Part shown: positions 17,731 to 30,971 of the stretch, one piece after another | Numbering within the stretch: the stretch's first letter is position 1 | How the letters are laid out: every line of letters starts with the position of its first letter | Source of the DNA: Bugula neritina | Lineage: Eukaryota; Bryozoa; Gymnolaemata; Cheilostomatida; Bugulidae | Reading direction: 5' to 3' | Assembly: GCA_964035545.1 (NCBI GenBank) | Contig: OZ037769.1 | Location: 12,330,633-12,390,632, forward strand | DNA: 60,000 nucleotides | The notes under the pieces: generated by a model | The model's input: the letters and a program-made list of their open reading frames with translations, nothing else | The model's database searches: none | What the model was told of the DNA's origin: nothing | Program-made: the position numbers and the translations under genes

Positions 17731-17792
17731 ACAAACTCGAGACCCCCCAAATCAATGCACCCAGTGATCACCAACTCGGTGCTGCTTTTAGC
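17731..17792 (-). repeat. Dispersed repeat (hairpin-related family), copy B
   Basis: The minus strand reads GCAGCACCGAGTTGGTGATC, then ACTGGGTGCA and GGGGGGTCTCGAGTTT, co-linear with 2655-2713 and with part of the hairpin arms at 23885-24001. Confidence 0.6.
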
Positions 17793-18105
17793 AATTGTTA
17801 ACCTAGACTCTAGAGTGTGGACATAAAAGAGAGCAGACATAGATTATAGTTAGTTTGTTTTAATGTATAGACTTAACTTTTACAGCTATATGTCTAGTAT
17901 ATATACTACTTAAGTTGCTATTAGCACCATTTATTTGCGCTGAGTCCTTTCTTCAACACAGGAGTTCCAAACCAGATAGGACTTTTCTTTTTTGGGAAAG
18001 AAAAAATGTTGGGAACCTCTTCTCTAGCAGGTAAAACATATTCTCCAAAATGCATTCAAAATAACCATTATGGCATCAAGTATGAAAGTTTATCAAAGGG
18101 AGCAG

Positions 18106-18295
18106 CCACAGTCTAGTAGTCAAATCACTGATCTAGTATATAAACACTGTGCTGACTTCAAAACCATTAGTAACATCAGGAAAGGCATTCCGTCATAATT
18201 GCTACTTTGAATGTCTCTAGAACAAAGTGTTGAGAGAAATAGTCAATGGCTCATTTAAAAACCATTTCCGCCAGAGAGTGATGACCTCACAAGAA
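18106..18295 (+). mobile_element. Diverged SINE copy
   Basis: CAGCCACAGTCTAGTAGTCA, then CATTAGTAACATCAGGAAAG, GCATTCCGTCATAATTGCT and TGGCTCATTTAAAAACC align in order with the SINE copies at 39766 and 44923. The A and B boxes are decayed, so this is an old copy. Confidence 0.55.
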
Positions 18296-19482
18296 CAGAT
18301 AATGAATTTATAACCCATTATAATTTGTGTTTCAATGGGAAAAGGAAGCTTTAAACAAAATATAAGAGTTATCCAAGCTTGTCAAGGAAACCTGTGCTCT
18401 CATATATATATAGGCAGTTACCTATAAACACACAGAAAGCATTGTGACATCTATAGAAACTTCAACTTCTTTCATGTAATCTGCAATCTGATTGGATGCT
18501 TCTTGTATAGCTATTAGCTAGGATCGTTTTCAATATACTATATTTCATTCATAGACTTGGTCTATTTTTATCAAGCTGGAAAACTGCTGGTTTATGTTAA
18601 TAACAGGACAAATCTTTTCACTAGCCATCACTCTTGTAAAGGTAATCGTAATAATATTTGTTAACTTATATAAATTCAAGTTGAACTAAAAATGTAAGAG
18701 CTGCGTGTGTATTTAATTTCTGAAATTGGTTAACTGAAACCTAGTATAATTAGGTGATGTATTTAAATTTGAAATTAAAGGAATTTTTATACATAGATAT
18801 TATAACAGCATATATAGTAGCAATACATGCCTATAGTATAGGGCCTACTGCTGTTTCTCCAGGAGCAATATATTGTGTGACCTTGGTGACAAGTGTCAAA
18901 TCATAATAACAACACTATTATTTCAATAGACTTTAAATTTTTTGCTTCACCTAAATTGGTTGATATTAAAAATATTAGAATGTGGCCGAGATACATAACA
19001 AATTAATCGCCAATAAACCGCCAGTGTAGGAATAAGAAAGTTCTAGAATGTAATCTATAGCATTGTTTACAGAGAAAGCTTGATCCTTTATGCAAGATGA
19101 AAGAAATAATTTGCAAACACAAAGCATGTGGGATAGTTATTAGTTTTTACATTTAGTAGTGAAGAAGGTGCATCTATCTTGAGTGAGTGCTATGTAATAC
19201 ACTTACACATCTTAAGGATAACAGGAACTTAGCATTGAAATAAACAGGCAGCGCATGTATAAACAAAGTGGAAAGCTGCCGCACTAGTCAAAGGTTAAAC
19301 TGTATGTCAGCAGCATCTCTGTTGGTGTTGAGAGAATTAATAGCTTTAGACAGGTCAGTGAGAAAAGATAAATTGATTTGTTGTAGGAGGGAGAGGATTT
19401 AGCCAACTGCTAACAACACATCTTCCGGCATTTCAAAGTAAAAAGGTATGTACTCTGGCTGCTAAAAGGATTCGGTCACAGC

Positions 19483-22400
19483 ATGGAGGGTCTCAGTGAG
19501 GAGTGGAACCTGACGGATAGTGAAATGCAGTTTGCTAGAATAAACAACATCGTGTATTACAGCTTCCTGCTTCCTGTGGCTCTCTGCGGAAACATCTTCA
19601 CACTAAGCGCTGTCTTTATGGTGCTCCGAATCAAGAAGAGCATACCCAACATGCTAATTGGAGTTCTGGCTTTTGGTGATCTCACTTCCATTTTGACTTG
19701 TCATCTCATATCTATTATTAGCATGTCTCAGGGAAAGCTGGTTGGTGGAACAGGTGTCTGCAGGTTTCAGTCTGTAATGATGTTCAGCTACTTTAAGCTT
19801 GGGTTTTTCAGCAAAACATGCATTTCAATTGATAGATTAATTGCTTTGAAATTTCCACTTAAATATCGTTCACTAGTCACAACAAAGAGGGTGTTAGCCA
19901 TTATTATATTCAACGTAATATTTAGTATAGGCTCCTCTGCTTTGACCTGGATAATAGATGGAGAGTATATAAGTAAGTTAGAGACTTGGTACATGTGTAC
20001 TAATGAGTTTCACATATACACCCACTACAAACTGGCCGTAGTTATTAGCGAAGGAACGGTCTTTCTAATAGGAGTAGTAATCTTTCTCGTCGGTAACATT
20101 ACTGTAGTGAAAGTAATGTTAAAAGTCAGTCGGCGGATAAAATCTTTAAAAGCCAACAATGGTGTACTTAACAAGCTAAAGATGGCCCCTCTCTCAGTGG
20201 TCAGTACTGCCCCAGTTGGATTTCACAATATATCAGTTATCAGCGAAATAGCTGAAGATAAAAAGAATAACAATGACTCTGGTGAAGAAAATCATTTAGA
20301 ACACGCTCTTGCCACTCCTCTCTCTAAACGAGCTTTGAAAAAGCTCAACTCGAATCAATCTACCAACTCTGACTCAGAATCTCAAACAATGACTCCCTCA
20401 ACTACATCCTACACCAACCATTTATCTTTACCGGAACATAAAAGCTCTAATCAACTGGCGGTAGAAAATACTAATGGCTTGCCAACTAATCATGCCAAAG
20501 ACAAAAAAGACAAGAAGAAATCTATATTTAAGAAAGTTGTGGAGAAATCGTCTCGAGCACTATCCAGTAGTAAACAGCACAGGCAAAAGAAGGAGCTGCA
20601 GTTTGCTAAACTCGTTCTGGTCATAGTAACAGTGTTTGTTATACTATGGATCCCATACATGGTAGGTTGAATTTATATTCTATTTAATCCTTACTCACAA
20701 TTACCTTAGTACACTGAAAACTGTGTTAGTTAACCTGACATAAGCTTTCTATTAGACTCAGTTACAATGTATGTTATTGGGAAACTAAAGCAGGCAATTA
20801 CTGAGTAATTTTATTCAGATATTTGTCATTTTGCCCTGAAACGAAGTGCAGTAGTATCAACAAGCAGCAATCCTGATACCATAGTTTGTTAGTATTAATA
20901 TATTCTTTCTCTCACAGTCAAAAGCGCTAATCATCTTTCTCATCAAAATAATTTATTCAATTTCGAACTAGCAGAAGGTAACTCTGATTATTCAAAAACT
21001 ACTAAAAAGAAAACTTGATGAGATCAAAAATTGACTGAAAGTATATGATCTACTCAGGTTTCATGCCAAGCGTTTGCTTGTTTACCTGAAAGGAGTTGTA
21101 TTGTTTGCTAATAACTATTGAACTGCATATAGTTTTTCATGATAAGACATTTTTATTTAGACAACAGCGTGTTTGAGGTAGAACTAGATTGAGAAACTTG
21201 AGGCGTTTTCTAATCAGCTGACAAGCTGCTGAGTATAGAATTGCATAAATAATTCTACTGATGACAGCGTATATTGATCAGGTAGTCAGCTGGAGAGCAG
21301 CAATATTTGTACGTATTCAGGTATATTTACCTGGAACACAGAGTCTAAAACTCGCAGAATAAATTCCGCTTTTTGCAAGACACACCGGCCATATGAAAAC
21401 AGCTTAAACATAGGAAACCGATAGATTTTAAAAACTTTTTTTGATAACACACTTTGGTTAATATTGGATGAATTTTTGTTGTTTTTACATGGATCTAAAA
21501 CGTTCTTTTGTAAAACAAGGTAGCTTTTAAATATTTATAAATATTAATTGTAGTCATTTACTATAACTTGGCACGACTGCAAAATTATGAAACAAATTAA
21601 AGTTGGAAACACTTGAAATTACATGCACAGCATAATATAATAAACTTTTGATGTTCATGCTACGGCTACAGAAATCAAAGGTTATAATAAAAGCTCTCAA
21701 GTGGCTTTATCCTGGAAATTAATGCTATCATACATGTGTTTAGTCAGTTATTTTCTACATCTGCCTAATGAAGCTATTATGAAAGTAATTGGTAAAACTC
21801 TTCATGTCACTGTTCAATTGAGGCCGAAGTTCAATGGCACCTTCAAAAGATATGGCCATTTATTGATTACTATTTAGTTGAGATAAATTGATCAGCAATA
21901 CAAAATTGGCTTTCGCCAAATTTAAAAGACTATTACATCACTCGTTTACAACACATGACAATTGTTATATAAGATTATTTAGATTTTAGACCAATAAACT
22001 CAGCAATAGCTATAATACAATGTCTTACTTATACATCACATGGTATATGTGTGATATCGTATATGCAACAAGGCGCATACTTGGTCACTATATAATATTG
22101 ACATGTTTATGCAATCCACATTGTGAAACTGTCCTGCTAAATTATATTTTGAAGTTTTGCATAAACGTAAACATTGCACGCTTTTATAAGCTTTAATAAT
22201 AGAAATAGATTTGGTTGGTTCAAGAAACTAACATGATTTATAGATGCAAATTACGATTAAAAGAAGATAATAGCAATACATATCTGCTTGTAGGATAATT
22301 TAGAAAACATTAGAACAGTTTTATAAATCTTGACTCCAATTTCAAGCAAAGAGTCATAAATACATGACTCAATATTGTATACATGAGTATGTGTTTTGAA

Positions 22401-24571
22401 TGCAAACATTGGGGGGAGCTTTTGTCCATCTTTACCTGACTGTAGATATATTGTTTTAACACTTTCAACAACAAAGTACTGTACAAAGAGTGAGGTATTA
22501 AGTTCCAGATGAATCTGCAGTAGTCCGGCATGTGCTTCTGTTGTGAGCTGGTTGTCGTGGTAACACCTGCAATAAGCGCAGGATATTTGGACTTGAGCAT
22601 GCTGAGTAATAAATACAAAGCAGCAGGAAATAGTAGTACAAAAGGCAAATACAAATTGACTCACTGTGTACTAACTACTAACACATCCATGGTGACTTCA
22701 TTATTATACCAAGTCATGTATAATACCTGTGCCTATAATTATATCGCTGTACAGCCTTAATAGTGCAACAATTTCTTTATAATAAAAACATGTTTGTTGA
22801 AACTATGGCGTAATGTTAGTGATAGCGTAATGTTAGTGATAGCGTAGTGTTAGTGATAGCGTAATGTTAGTGATAGCGAAGTGATTATGAAGAACCAAAT
22901 AGACTCAAACTTCACTCTTAGTCATCAGAGGTGAGCAGCCAGTACTAATTGACCTTGAAAGCTAAAGGTCAGCTATATTACAATGATATAGTCACTTGAA
23001 GCTACTGCTGTTGGTTGCCAAATGTAAAATAATTGCCCCCACTGGGAATCGAACCCGAATCTTCTGGCCTGCAAGCAAGTGTGCTACCATTACACCACAG
23101 GAGCCACTGGGTAAACTCAACACTACACCAAACTAAAAATCCAAGTTCTAAAAATAGTTTTCTAAAATAAGCTTCCATTATAATATGCAACAACGTCCAT
23201 ATAGACGTATGTGGACAATTCCTTGCATATCTATATGATACTTACAACATATATATATATATAATACTAACTATATTATAGCACTTACTATATAATACTT
23301 ATACCATATGGGATATTGTATAATACTTGCCATGTAATACTACTGCATATTATATACACTAAACTATGTAATATACAAAAACATACAACAAGCACATGCA
23401 TATACATGAGCATGTTTGACTTAGTTACACCATTTGTAATGTTTCCGGGACTAGTGAACATGGGTTATTTTCATTCACAATAGTACAATGACATTCCATT
23501 ATTTCTACCTTGTAAGAAATTGAGTAAGGGAACAAAAACAATAAATACAATGACTAACCACTCTCCGCCTAAAAGTTAATTGATCATTTCTATAGAGTAA
23601 CGATATCAATATGTTCAAAGGTATGGCTCATTTGTGTCTAAATTCTTCTTAACAATAAACTACGTCTAAAAACCAGTCCATTAAAAAAACATTCTGAATC
23701 CTATACAAAAGTCAAGATTTAGTTCCAAGTCCACTTTTATTCGTCCTTATATAGCAAGAGTTCATATCACCGTTGGCTTGCTGAGTGAGACGTAGTGGTG
23801 GTACACCTTATATCTTTTATTATAGCCGGATTTAGATCAAATCTGTTGCCTTAGAGGAAGGAATGGTCCTATAAGCAGCTTCCAGTTGGGGGTGATTGAG
23901 TGCAGCAGTTTGAGGTTCTCAAATTTGAAGTTGGGACTCATTGAAACTCCCAACTTCAAATTTGAGAACCCCAAACTGCTGCACTCAATCACCCCCAACT
24001 TGGTGAGCCATTCGAGTGGAGGAGTGAGGCGATTTTGATCTACCAATATTGTTTCAATTATTCTAGAAAATTGGGCTCTGCAGACTTGGGTCCATAGGCT
24101 ACGTATTTTATACAACATGTGTCTGTATCTTCCCTAGGTAACCATCTATTATGAACATTCAAACAGAAGACGAGTTCCACCTCTAGTCACTGATATATCT
24201 ATGAAGCTAGTGTTTGCCAATGCCTGTATCAACCCTATTCTCTACGGGGTGTTCAATGCCAACTTCCGCAAGGCATACGTGTACTATCTCAAGATGTTGG
24301 GCTATTATCTAACATGCAAGACTACTAAGAAGCCTGTTGGTAAGGGACTGCCATGGAGTGTTGCGTCAAGATAGATCAGCATAGAACCTCAACTAACCTA
24401 GTGAAATCCTTGAAATAATGGTGTGTCTACACGTTGCATGGCAAGAGTGCCCATTCTACTTTAGTGATTAGAAAATGTGTTTGTTTGTGACGATTTAATA
24501 TGTATCGTGACTAGTACAAAATTATATACACTATAAGAACTAGAAGTCGATATTTTGTCACTGAATCATTT

Positions 24572-24648
<77 letters not shown>

Positions 24649-27006
24649 ACATATACATATTTGTATAATTGGTGTATAAAGTTCTGCTATTCCAATATTT
24701 TACTAAAACCACTACCTGCTTATCAAAGCAGTTTTTCCATCAAATAAATGGTGATAGAAGTGTGATTTATGGGTTTCGGAGTAAGTAGAGTGTTGAACAT
24801 ATAATATGTATAGATCATGAAGTTGACCCGCTCATAATTATATAGTAGCTAAAAGTAATAGATATGCTACACAATATAAATTACTTAGCACAACTGGTCA
24901 CAAATTTGTAAAAAAAAACAAGTAATGGGTGCAAATCCACTTATCTAAAATTAAAGAGTTAACGTGTTGACCTCTCCCTACTGACTTTTGTGTCTCATTC
25001 ACTCAGTGCCCATGCATTGGCCCCATGCATTGAATGAAAAATCTATTCACATAATGCCAAACATGGAGACTATGATTGAAAAGTTTGAGTGAGAAGCTCT
25101 TTCACAGGGCTGCTTTTACACTTCATGGCGATTTCTTAGATATAGAATTTGCTATATGAATAGTCCAGAGTCTTCGTTCATTTTGCTATAAAGGAAGAAT
25201 AGTTTCAGAATACGGAACTACAGTCCATCTGAATATTTGTATGTGGCAGTGTGTGGCAGCATGCATTGGCAGTGTGTGGCAGCATGCATTGGCAGTGTGT
25301 GGCAGCATGCATTGGCAGTGTGTGGCAGCATGCATTGGCAGGGAAATAGCTGCATATAACCAACTGTAGTATAGTTTGTGCTGTGTGTTTGATACATAAT
25401 CCTATATCAAAGTTTACCAGTTGCATTGCTGAGATATACATAATATATGGATTTATTAAAAGAGTAGTAACAATGCCACCTTATACAACTATATCAAGTC
25501 CAGTGTACTTTGTACAGTATTGCTGTTGCTAATACAGCCAGGTTTGCATTATAGTTAATTGTTGTGACATGCAATTAATATAAAAGGTTGTTGATTTTAA
25601 TAAGTTAGGCAAATACACATATACAATGTAATATCTGCATACATATATTATTTCTTAGATATTTGTTCTTACTCACTAATTAAACTTTAAATGTTCTCTT
25701 TAGTAAAGATATCAATTTGTTTGCTATTATATGAGTGGAAAATTATAAGATCATCACGTTTTGCTATACATATAAATGCAAGATCAAATATTCAAGTAAA
25801 AAACAACTAGTCATGTGATCAACAAGCAAAAATAAAATGATTCAATAAAGCTGATGATATTGTTGTTGCATCATACTATGTTATATAATGAAGACAAACT
25901 TTGTTTGGGCAAACCAAAGTAATATACTACAGCTGACTTTAGTCTTTGAATGTTAAAAGAAAACAGATGGCAGATGCACTTTGCCAAACTGGGTACTAGG
26001 TAGGATGACCTGCAAATTAGTCGATTTCAACCAGGTTCCCCATGTGACATCACTGGTGAACTATGACCAGTACTGGAAACCAGCCTTATATCTCTGCACT
26101 CATATATCCAATAGCATCTATGTAATCATAAACCAACTAATGTTGCACATTATTCTTATCAACAGTGGCCATTGGAGAACTTGTTTCCTATGAACAAAAA
26201 TGGTAAAAATTCATTTGTATGGAACTAGAAACTCCGGCAATAAATTTTCCCTTATAAAATGCTACTAGTGATGTAGTTATAGATGAGCAGAAATTTCCTG
26301 AGCTCCAAAAATCTTATAATTTGGAATTACCCCCTCTGTGAGGTGTTTATAAAAATGAAGATGCACACAGGAACAGGTGAATAAGCAAATTTAAACTTCG
26401 AAATTCTAGAACTGAATTATAAACTGTCAACTTCTTTAAGGTAAATCAAATTTAACATTTTAGCTCTAAAATACACTTTCTATGGAATCTGATAGTACAG
26501 GTTTTTAGGTAAGCTTTTTAGATTCAAGACCAGTACATTTACATTAAATTATTTTCATATTTCAGAGCACTCACGCGAGCACACACACACACACACATAT
26601 ATATAATAAGATTGATATAATAATAATAATAATAATAATATATAATAATATATATATAATACATATATGATATAATAATAATACCAATAATAATAATATA
26701 TGTTCTGCAGGTTTGAGGCAAATCAAGAGGAGCTACTCCTTTGCGGAGAAGCTATCCCTAGCAGACCAGTTCAGCACGAGTCTAAGGAAGTCTTACGACG
26801 AGTTGGAGTCACCAAAGTACGCAACTCGATCAATGACCGGCAGACTAACTAAAAGCGCATCACTTCCTGTTTGTATAGACGAGTCAAAAGTGAAAGAACT
26901 TTTTGAGAATTTTAAGAAAAATATGGTGGACAATGGAAAGAATTTGGACAGTTCAGTTATGAGGTATGCAATGGGCAAATTAACCGAGACAAATAAAGAC
27001 TCGTGA
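19483..27006 (+). CDS. Class A (rhodopsin-like) GPCR, possibly prostanoid-receptor-like
   Basis: Seven-transmembrane plasma-membrane receptor; ligand unknown. Exons 19483-20661, 24138-24339 and 26711-27006 give 558 aa with consistent phases (0, then 1). Visible: N-glycosylation site N9 (NLT), TM1 with GN at 36-37, TM2 with D66 in LAFGDL, C93 and C172 for the conserved disulfide, D117-R118-L119 in place of DRY, TM5 about 185-208, a long basic/Ser-rich third intracellular loop of about 160 residues, TM6 ending LWIPYM at the exon 1 donor, and TM7 with NPILY in exon 2. Exon 3 encodes a Ser/Lys-rich cytoplasmic tail. The ETWYMCT segment of loop 2 and MKLVFANACINPILY of TM7 recall prostanoid receptors, but that subfamily call is only an inference. 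Introns after TM6 and in the tail are 3.5 and 2.4 kb. Confidence 0.88.
22808..22877 (+). repeat. 17-bp tandem repeat, 4 units
   Basis: GCGTAATGTTAGTGATA repeats four times with a single substitution (GTAGTG) in the third unit. It lies in GPCR intron 1. Confidence 0.9.
23034..23128 (-). repeat. tRNA-Cys-like element with conserved 5' flank, copy 1
   Basis: The minus strand has a cloverleaf-like segment: D-arm GTGTAATGGTAGCAC, anticodon-loop TTGCAGG (GCA if read as Cys), and T-arm GGTTCGATTCC. The acceptor, anticodon and T stems all have mismatches. The sequence before it (GTGTTGAGTTTACCCA) is shared with the copy at 42219, which argues for a tRNA-derived dispersed element rather than a functional tRNA gene. 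It lies in GPCR intron 1. Confidence 0.6.
23885..24001. repeat. 53-bp-arm hairpin (inverted repeat) in GPCR intron 1
   Basis: Arms 23885-23937 and 23949-24001 are complementary with one mismatch (G-U in RNA) around an 11-nt loop. The arm carries GGTGATTGAGTGCAGCAGTT and TTCTCAAATTTG, related to copies A and B of the dispersed family. It sits 136 bp upstream of GPCR exon 2. It could be a MITE-like foldback or, if transcribed, a Dicer substrate. Confidence 0.88.
24577..24650. repeat. (TA)n microsatellite
   Basis: About 70 bp of alternating TA with one interruption, in GPCR intron 2. Confidence 0.93.
25247..25341 (+). repeat. 23-bp tandem repeat, about 4 units
   Basis: Units of GTGTGTGGCAGCATGCATTG followed by GCA repeat with almost no variation in GPCR intron 2. 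Confidence 0.9.
26577..26700. repeat. CA and ATA microsatellites
   Basis: A run of CA is followed by ATA/TAT trinucleotide runs, ending just before the GPCR exon 3 acceptor (26709-26710). Confidence 0.85.
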
Positions 27007-29835
27007 AAAACTAGATGCGATCATGGGTTTTGCTGGATGTACTGCAAAATGTGCTGCAAATTTACTATTTCATAACCACTTGCTTTTACAAACTCTTGGG
27101 CTGCAGCAACATCTCATCACTGTGTTAAATGATAAGATCATAGTATAAAGTTTTCACAGGTAGAGCAACTTTTTAACACATGCATGCACGCAATGATATT
27201 GCTACTGTAAACCCCACAACCACTCTGTTTGAGATGAACCTATTTTAAATAATGCTAGTGGGACTTTGACTTTTTCAGAAGCCTGAATCCTTTTACTCAT
27301 CAAGTTATAGTTTGTTCTGCAACTCCTGAAATATTTGAAACTATAGCCTTCTGGAATCACCACCCTTTGTTTGGTCAACATGCGAGTCTTACATGAGCAA
27401 GAAACTTCCTTTTTTTGTCATAAGTATAATTGTGGGAATGGTTGTTAGCATTTTCCTCAAGTTACTTTCATGCAGCTTGAATAGAAGCTGAAGAGAGCAT
27501 ACATTGAAAATGGTAAAATTGTTTAGAAGTGCATTATCTGATAAGACAACTCTGAAGGTTCTCTATCCGGTGGTCAAAGATAGTGATTTATTTATTTATT
27601 TACCGAATCAGTTCATTTATTTATTTACTGAAACATATTATTACATTGTTATACCACTAAGATGTTTTATTTCATTCTAAAGTTTCTATTTTATAAAACT
27701 ATTTACATGAAAATACATATAAATTAATAAACAAAATAACTTTGTTGTAATCAATTCTTGTGAGGCAGTATAATTAACACCATACATAGAAAACTTTTAA
27801 CACGAAAACAATTACATAAAACTATAGATAATTTTTAATGATAGTGGTTCCTGGAACTTTGCTGAGAAACAAAGATGATAGAGTAGGAAATACTCAGCTG
27901 TCTACTTGAATGAGATTATCATGAGAGAATAAAAGAAATGTTAATGGCTAAATAAACAAGCCTGTATGCTTTTTAATATATACATAAGACTTAGCAAGAT
28001 GCCACATGAGAGCCGTAAAGCATTAAAACAGCACCTGGCTGTTGTTTGGAAGTTGTCACACCATTTGCAGCATCAGTTGTTGACTGATCAGCATATAATC
28101 TGTCACCATGAGTATTATTGAGGTGAATTTACAGTAGCTACTCAAATACCTGCCCCCCTTCTCTGATACCCAAATACTGCGGTGGCACGCAGTAAGAACC
28201 CATGTATAAGCAGCTTGGGGATAACTGGGTGGTACTGAAAAAACCCATTAAGTTCATTGCCTAAGAACTTTGACCAGTAAACTTGTGTGATCTATAGTTA
28301 TATTCACGTAGATCAAGTGCTAAGTGTGGGTAGCAAGGAGTTGTTTCTCCTTGCGCATTTTGCAGTGCAGCTTACTTTTTAAACATTAATAGCCCCAGGT
28401 TTATACCAGCCAGATCGATTCAGAACCAGCAGGCTACAACCCAGCACCCTGAAATAGTTTTAAATAAAACACTATAAATTTCGTGACTTATAAACTAAAT
28501 TTCAACTCTGATCAAAAGCTAGTGATATAAAATTCAAAGGAAATATTGTGCAGGTTTTCAGCAAATGTAAACAATGTTAGAAAATTTAATTATAACACTC
28601 AATGCATGCACACCATGCAAAAATCAGCTCAGTTTTGGTAAACCACTGCATAGAATGAACTGCAATACTGATGTGTGTTTACATAATTGGTAAGTAATAT
28701 AGTAATTTGTAATGAGGTTCAACTTTATCAAGTTTTTACTAATTTTTTAATAATAACTCCAGTTGTTTTTTATTTTGGGTCACTAGTGCAGTGGTTGGGA
28801 CACCGATCAGTATAAAAGCCACTGAAATGAAATAATATTATACGAGTTATTTCAGTTCAGTAATACAAACGATGCATCTAATGACCCCATACTTTGTACT
28901 GCATCTAGCGATTTTCAAAAAAGCTACTGCGATTGTAGAGTCGTTCAATGATAATACATACTTGCGTGAGATACGCACGCCCGCCACACGAGGATTAGCT
29001 TTGAATCAACGTGATGTAATAGTCACCTTTAACCCTTTGATCGCTATAGTAATATCCAATGGGGTTGCTTTTCCTTGTCATTGTCATCGTCACCTGGTAA
29101 TATTGGCGTTGCGAAATGTCACATGACGTAATTATATACTATAACCTAAACTATAAGTATAACTTATAACTTAAACTATAAGCATTGCTACACCAGTCTC
29201 AACTTTTCAGAAGCCTAAGACTTCCTAATCACAATGATAACCACCGTGATTATTATTTTCACTTTGAGCTACAATAATTTAGCTCTAATACTAATAGTAA
29301 TACTAATACTAATACTTATACTAATAGTAATAGTTTCAAGTTTGTGATATTATTGTTAAGAATAATTTCAATCATTAGTAATACTAATAGTAATAGTAAT
29401 AGTCATTACTCATACTCATAGTCATTACTCATTAGACTTAGTCTCAGATTAGTACTATCAGTATCACTATTACTATCACTATGAGTATGAGTACCAGTGT
29501 TACAGTATGAGTTGGTCACTATGACTATCACTATGACTATGAGTATCACTTGTTGATTATTCACTATGAGTATGAGAGTATTACTATGACTATCACTATC
29601 AGTATGACTATCACTATGTCTATTACTATTACTAGTATTAGTATTACTATTAGTATTACTCTATTGGCGTATTAGTATTAGTATTACATTTACTGTATTA
29701 GTTATACTTGTAAGTCTAGTTATAAGTTATATTTACTAAATAACTTATTAGTAATATTATTAGTAGTATTAATAGGCCTACTAATAGTATTACTATTAGT
29801 ATTAGTATTGCTACTACTAGTTGTACTAGTAATAC

Positions 29836-29868
<33 letters not shown>

Positions 29869-30933
29869 CACTAGTAGTAGGGCACTACTATTACAGGCTA
29901 CTTTACTACTACTATACTTTTACTAATCAATTAAGTATTACTATAACTATCAGTATGAAATTGGCCTTGGGTATTACTAATACACAGGTTCACCGGTTCA
30001 GACAAGACAATTAATTGAGCTGATTTAATTAAATTTAAATTAATTTGCTAGTACTTGATCAAGTCAATATACAATTACATGGTGTTTGTTAAATTTGGTA
30101 TGAGTATCTAAAAGGTTGCATATGTTTATTCTATTAGTTAGTAGAAGTTAGCGAGTAATTAGTAGTCATTTGACCTAATCGGTGATAACTTCAATCCCAT
30201 CACCAATCACTATCACCTATTTTGTCCCAGACTTATTTTAATGTTGTGTTTTCCATAAAGTGAAATGTTAATATGGCTATCATACCAATGGATACTATTT
30301 TTCACAGCTAAATACATAAAATGCCATCTTATTATGGGGGTGCTGTCCCCTCCCCATCCCGACTCTTCTCCTAGTATTTAGTTAATAGCAAGTGCTATAA
30401 CATGTAGTAACCTACAATCATTTTAATCTGTTTGTCATCATCCCAAAAATAATCTTGATACTTTTAATTTTTATTAGGCTTTGCAAGATACATTTATTGT
30501 TAGACACTAATCAGTAAAACTAAATGACTACTGAGTCTAGTGCTATTGTTTTATCACTTATTCCCAGCTTCTATTTTTTCTTTGGCTACCTTGTTTAGTC
30601 TTTCCCCATATTTTATCCTCGATGTTTGTATAAATCAATGCACTTTTATTAGTTATTTGTTGAGTTGTACTAGAGTTTACCGTATTATATATCCATCTGT
30701 TAGTGGATGATGACTCACATTTAGCTTGCTAGGTAATTTATGGTTTTATTTTACTTTCATTGCTTTCATTTTACTCAAATGATTCTCAATGTATCTCCAT
30801 AATATCACCTGGCAGCTCAAATTTAGCTAAATTTCTAGCTTGCATCTTACTTATCGTATTTTATTTTATCTGCCTCTGTATATTGTATGTGGAAATGTTT
30901 TCTAAGATTTAGTGTGTGTTGTTTATAATTTAG
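27007..30933. other. GPCR-DAZAP2 intergenic region
   Basis: No recognised gene. An 84-codon open frame at 28872-29126 has no visible domain and is probably chance. Low-complexity sequence fills 29280-29960. A 5' non-coding exon of the DAZAP2 gene is expected, because an acceptor-like TTTAG lies at 30929-30933. Confidence 0.45.
29280..29960. repeat. Degenerate ACTAAT/GAGTATCACTA low-complexity domain
   Basis: Blocks of TACTAATAGTAATAC, GACTATCACTATGAGTATC and a (GTA)n run near 29837-29880. It uses the same motif vocabulary as the domains at 7.9, 36.5, 46.7 and 54.8 kb. Confidence 0.75.
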
Positions 30934-30971
30934 ACAACAAAATCAAGTTTGAATAGTTTCGGACACCTAGC

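Larger units (their letters stand above)
17277..19482. other. ALAS-GPCR intergenic region
   Basis: No exon recognised. It holds one hairpin-family repeat copy (17731-17792) and a diverged SINE (18106-18295). The GPCR 5' UTR and promoter should lie near the right end, but no TATA box or initiator was convincing. Confidence 0.45.

Noticed and set aside
22257-22664. 135-residue minus-strand open frame in GPCR intron 1
   Set aside because: Two overlapping frames are open, there is no recognisable domain and the ends lack splice or start support; likely chance.
23034-23106. Functional tRNA-Cys gene
   Set aside because: Acceptor, anticodon and T stems each have mismatches, and the flank is shared with a second copy at 42219, so a tRNA-derived repeat is more likely.
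28872-29126. 84-residue open frame next to a low-complexity domain
   Set aside because: No family resemblance and no splice-site or poly(A) context.
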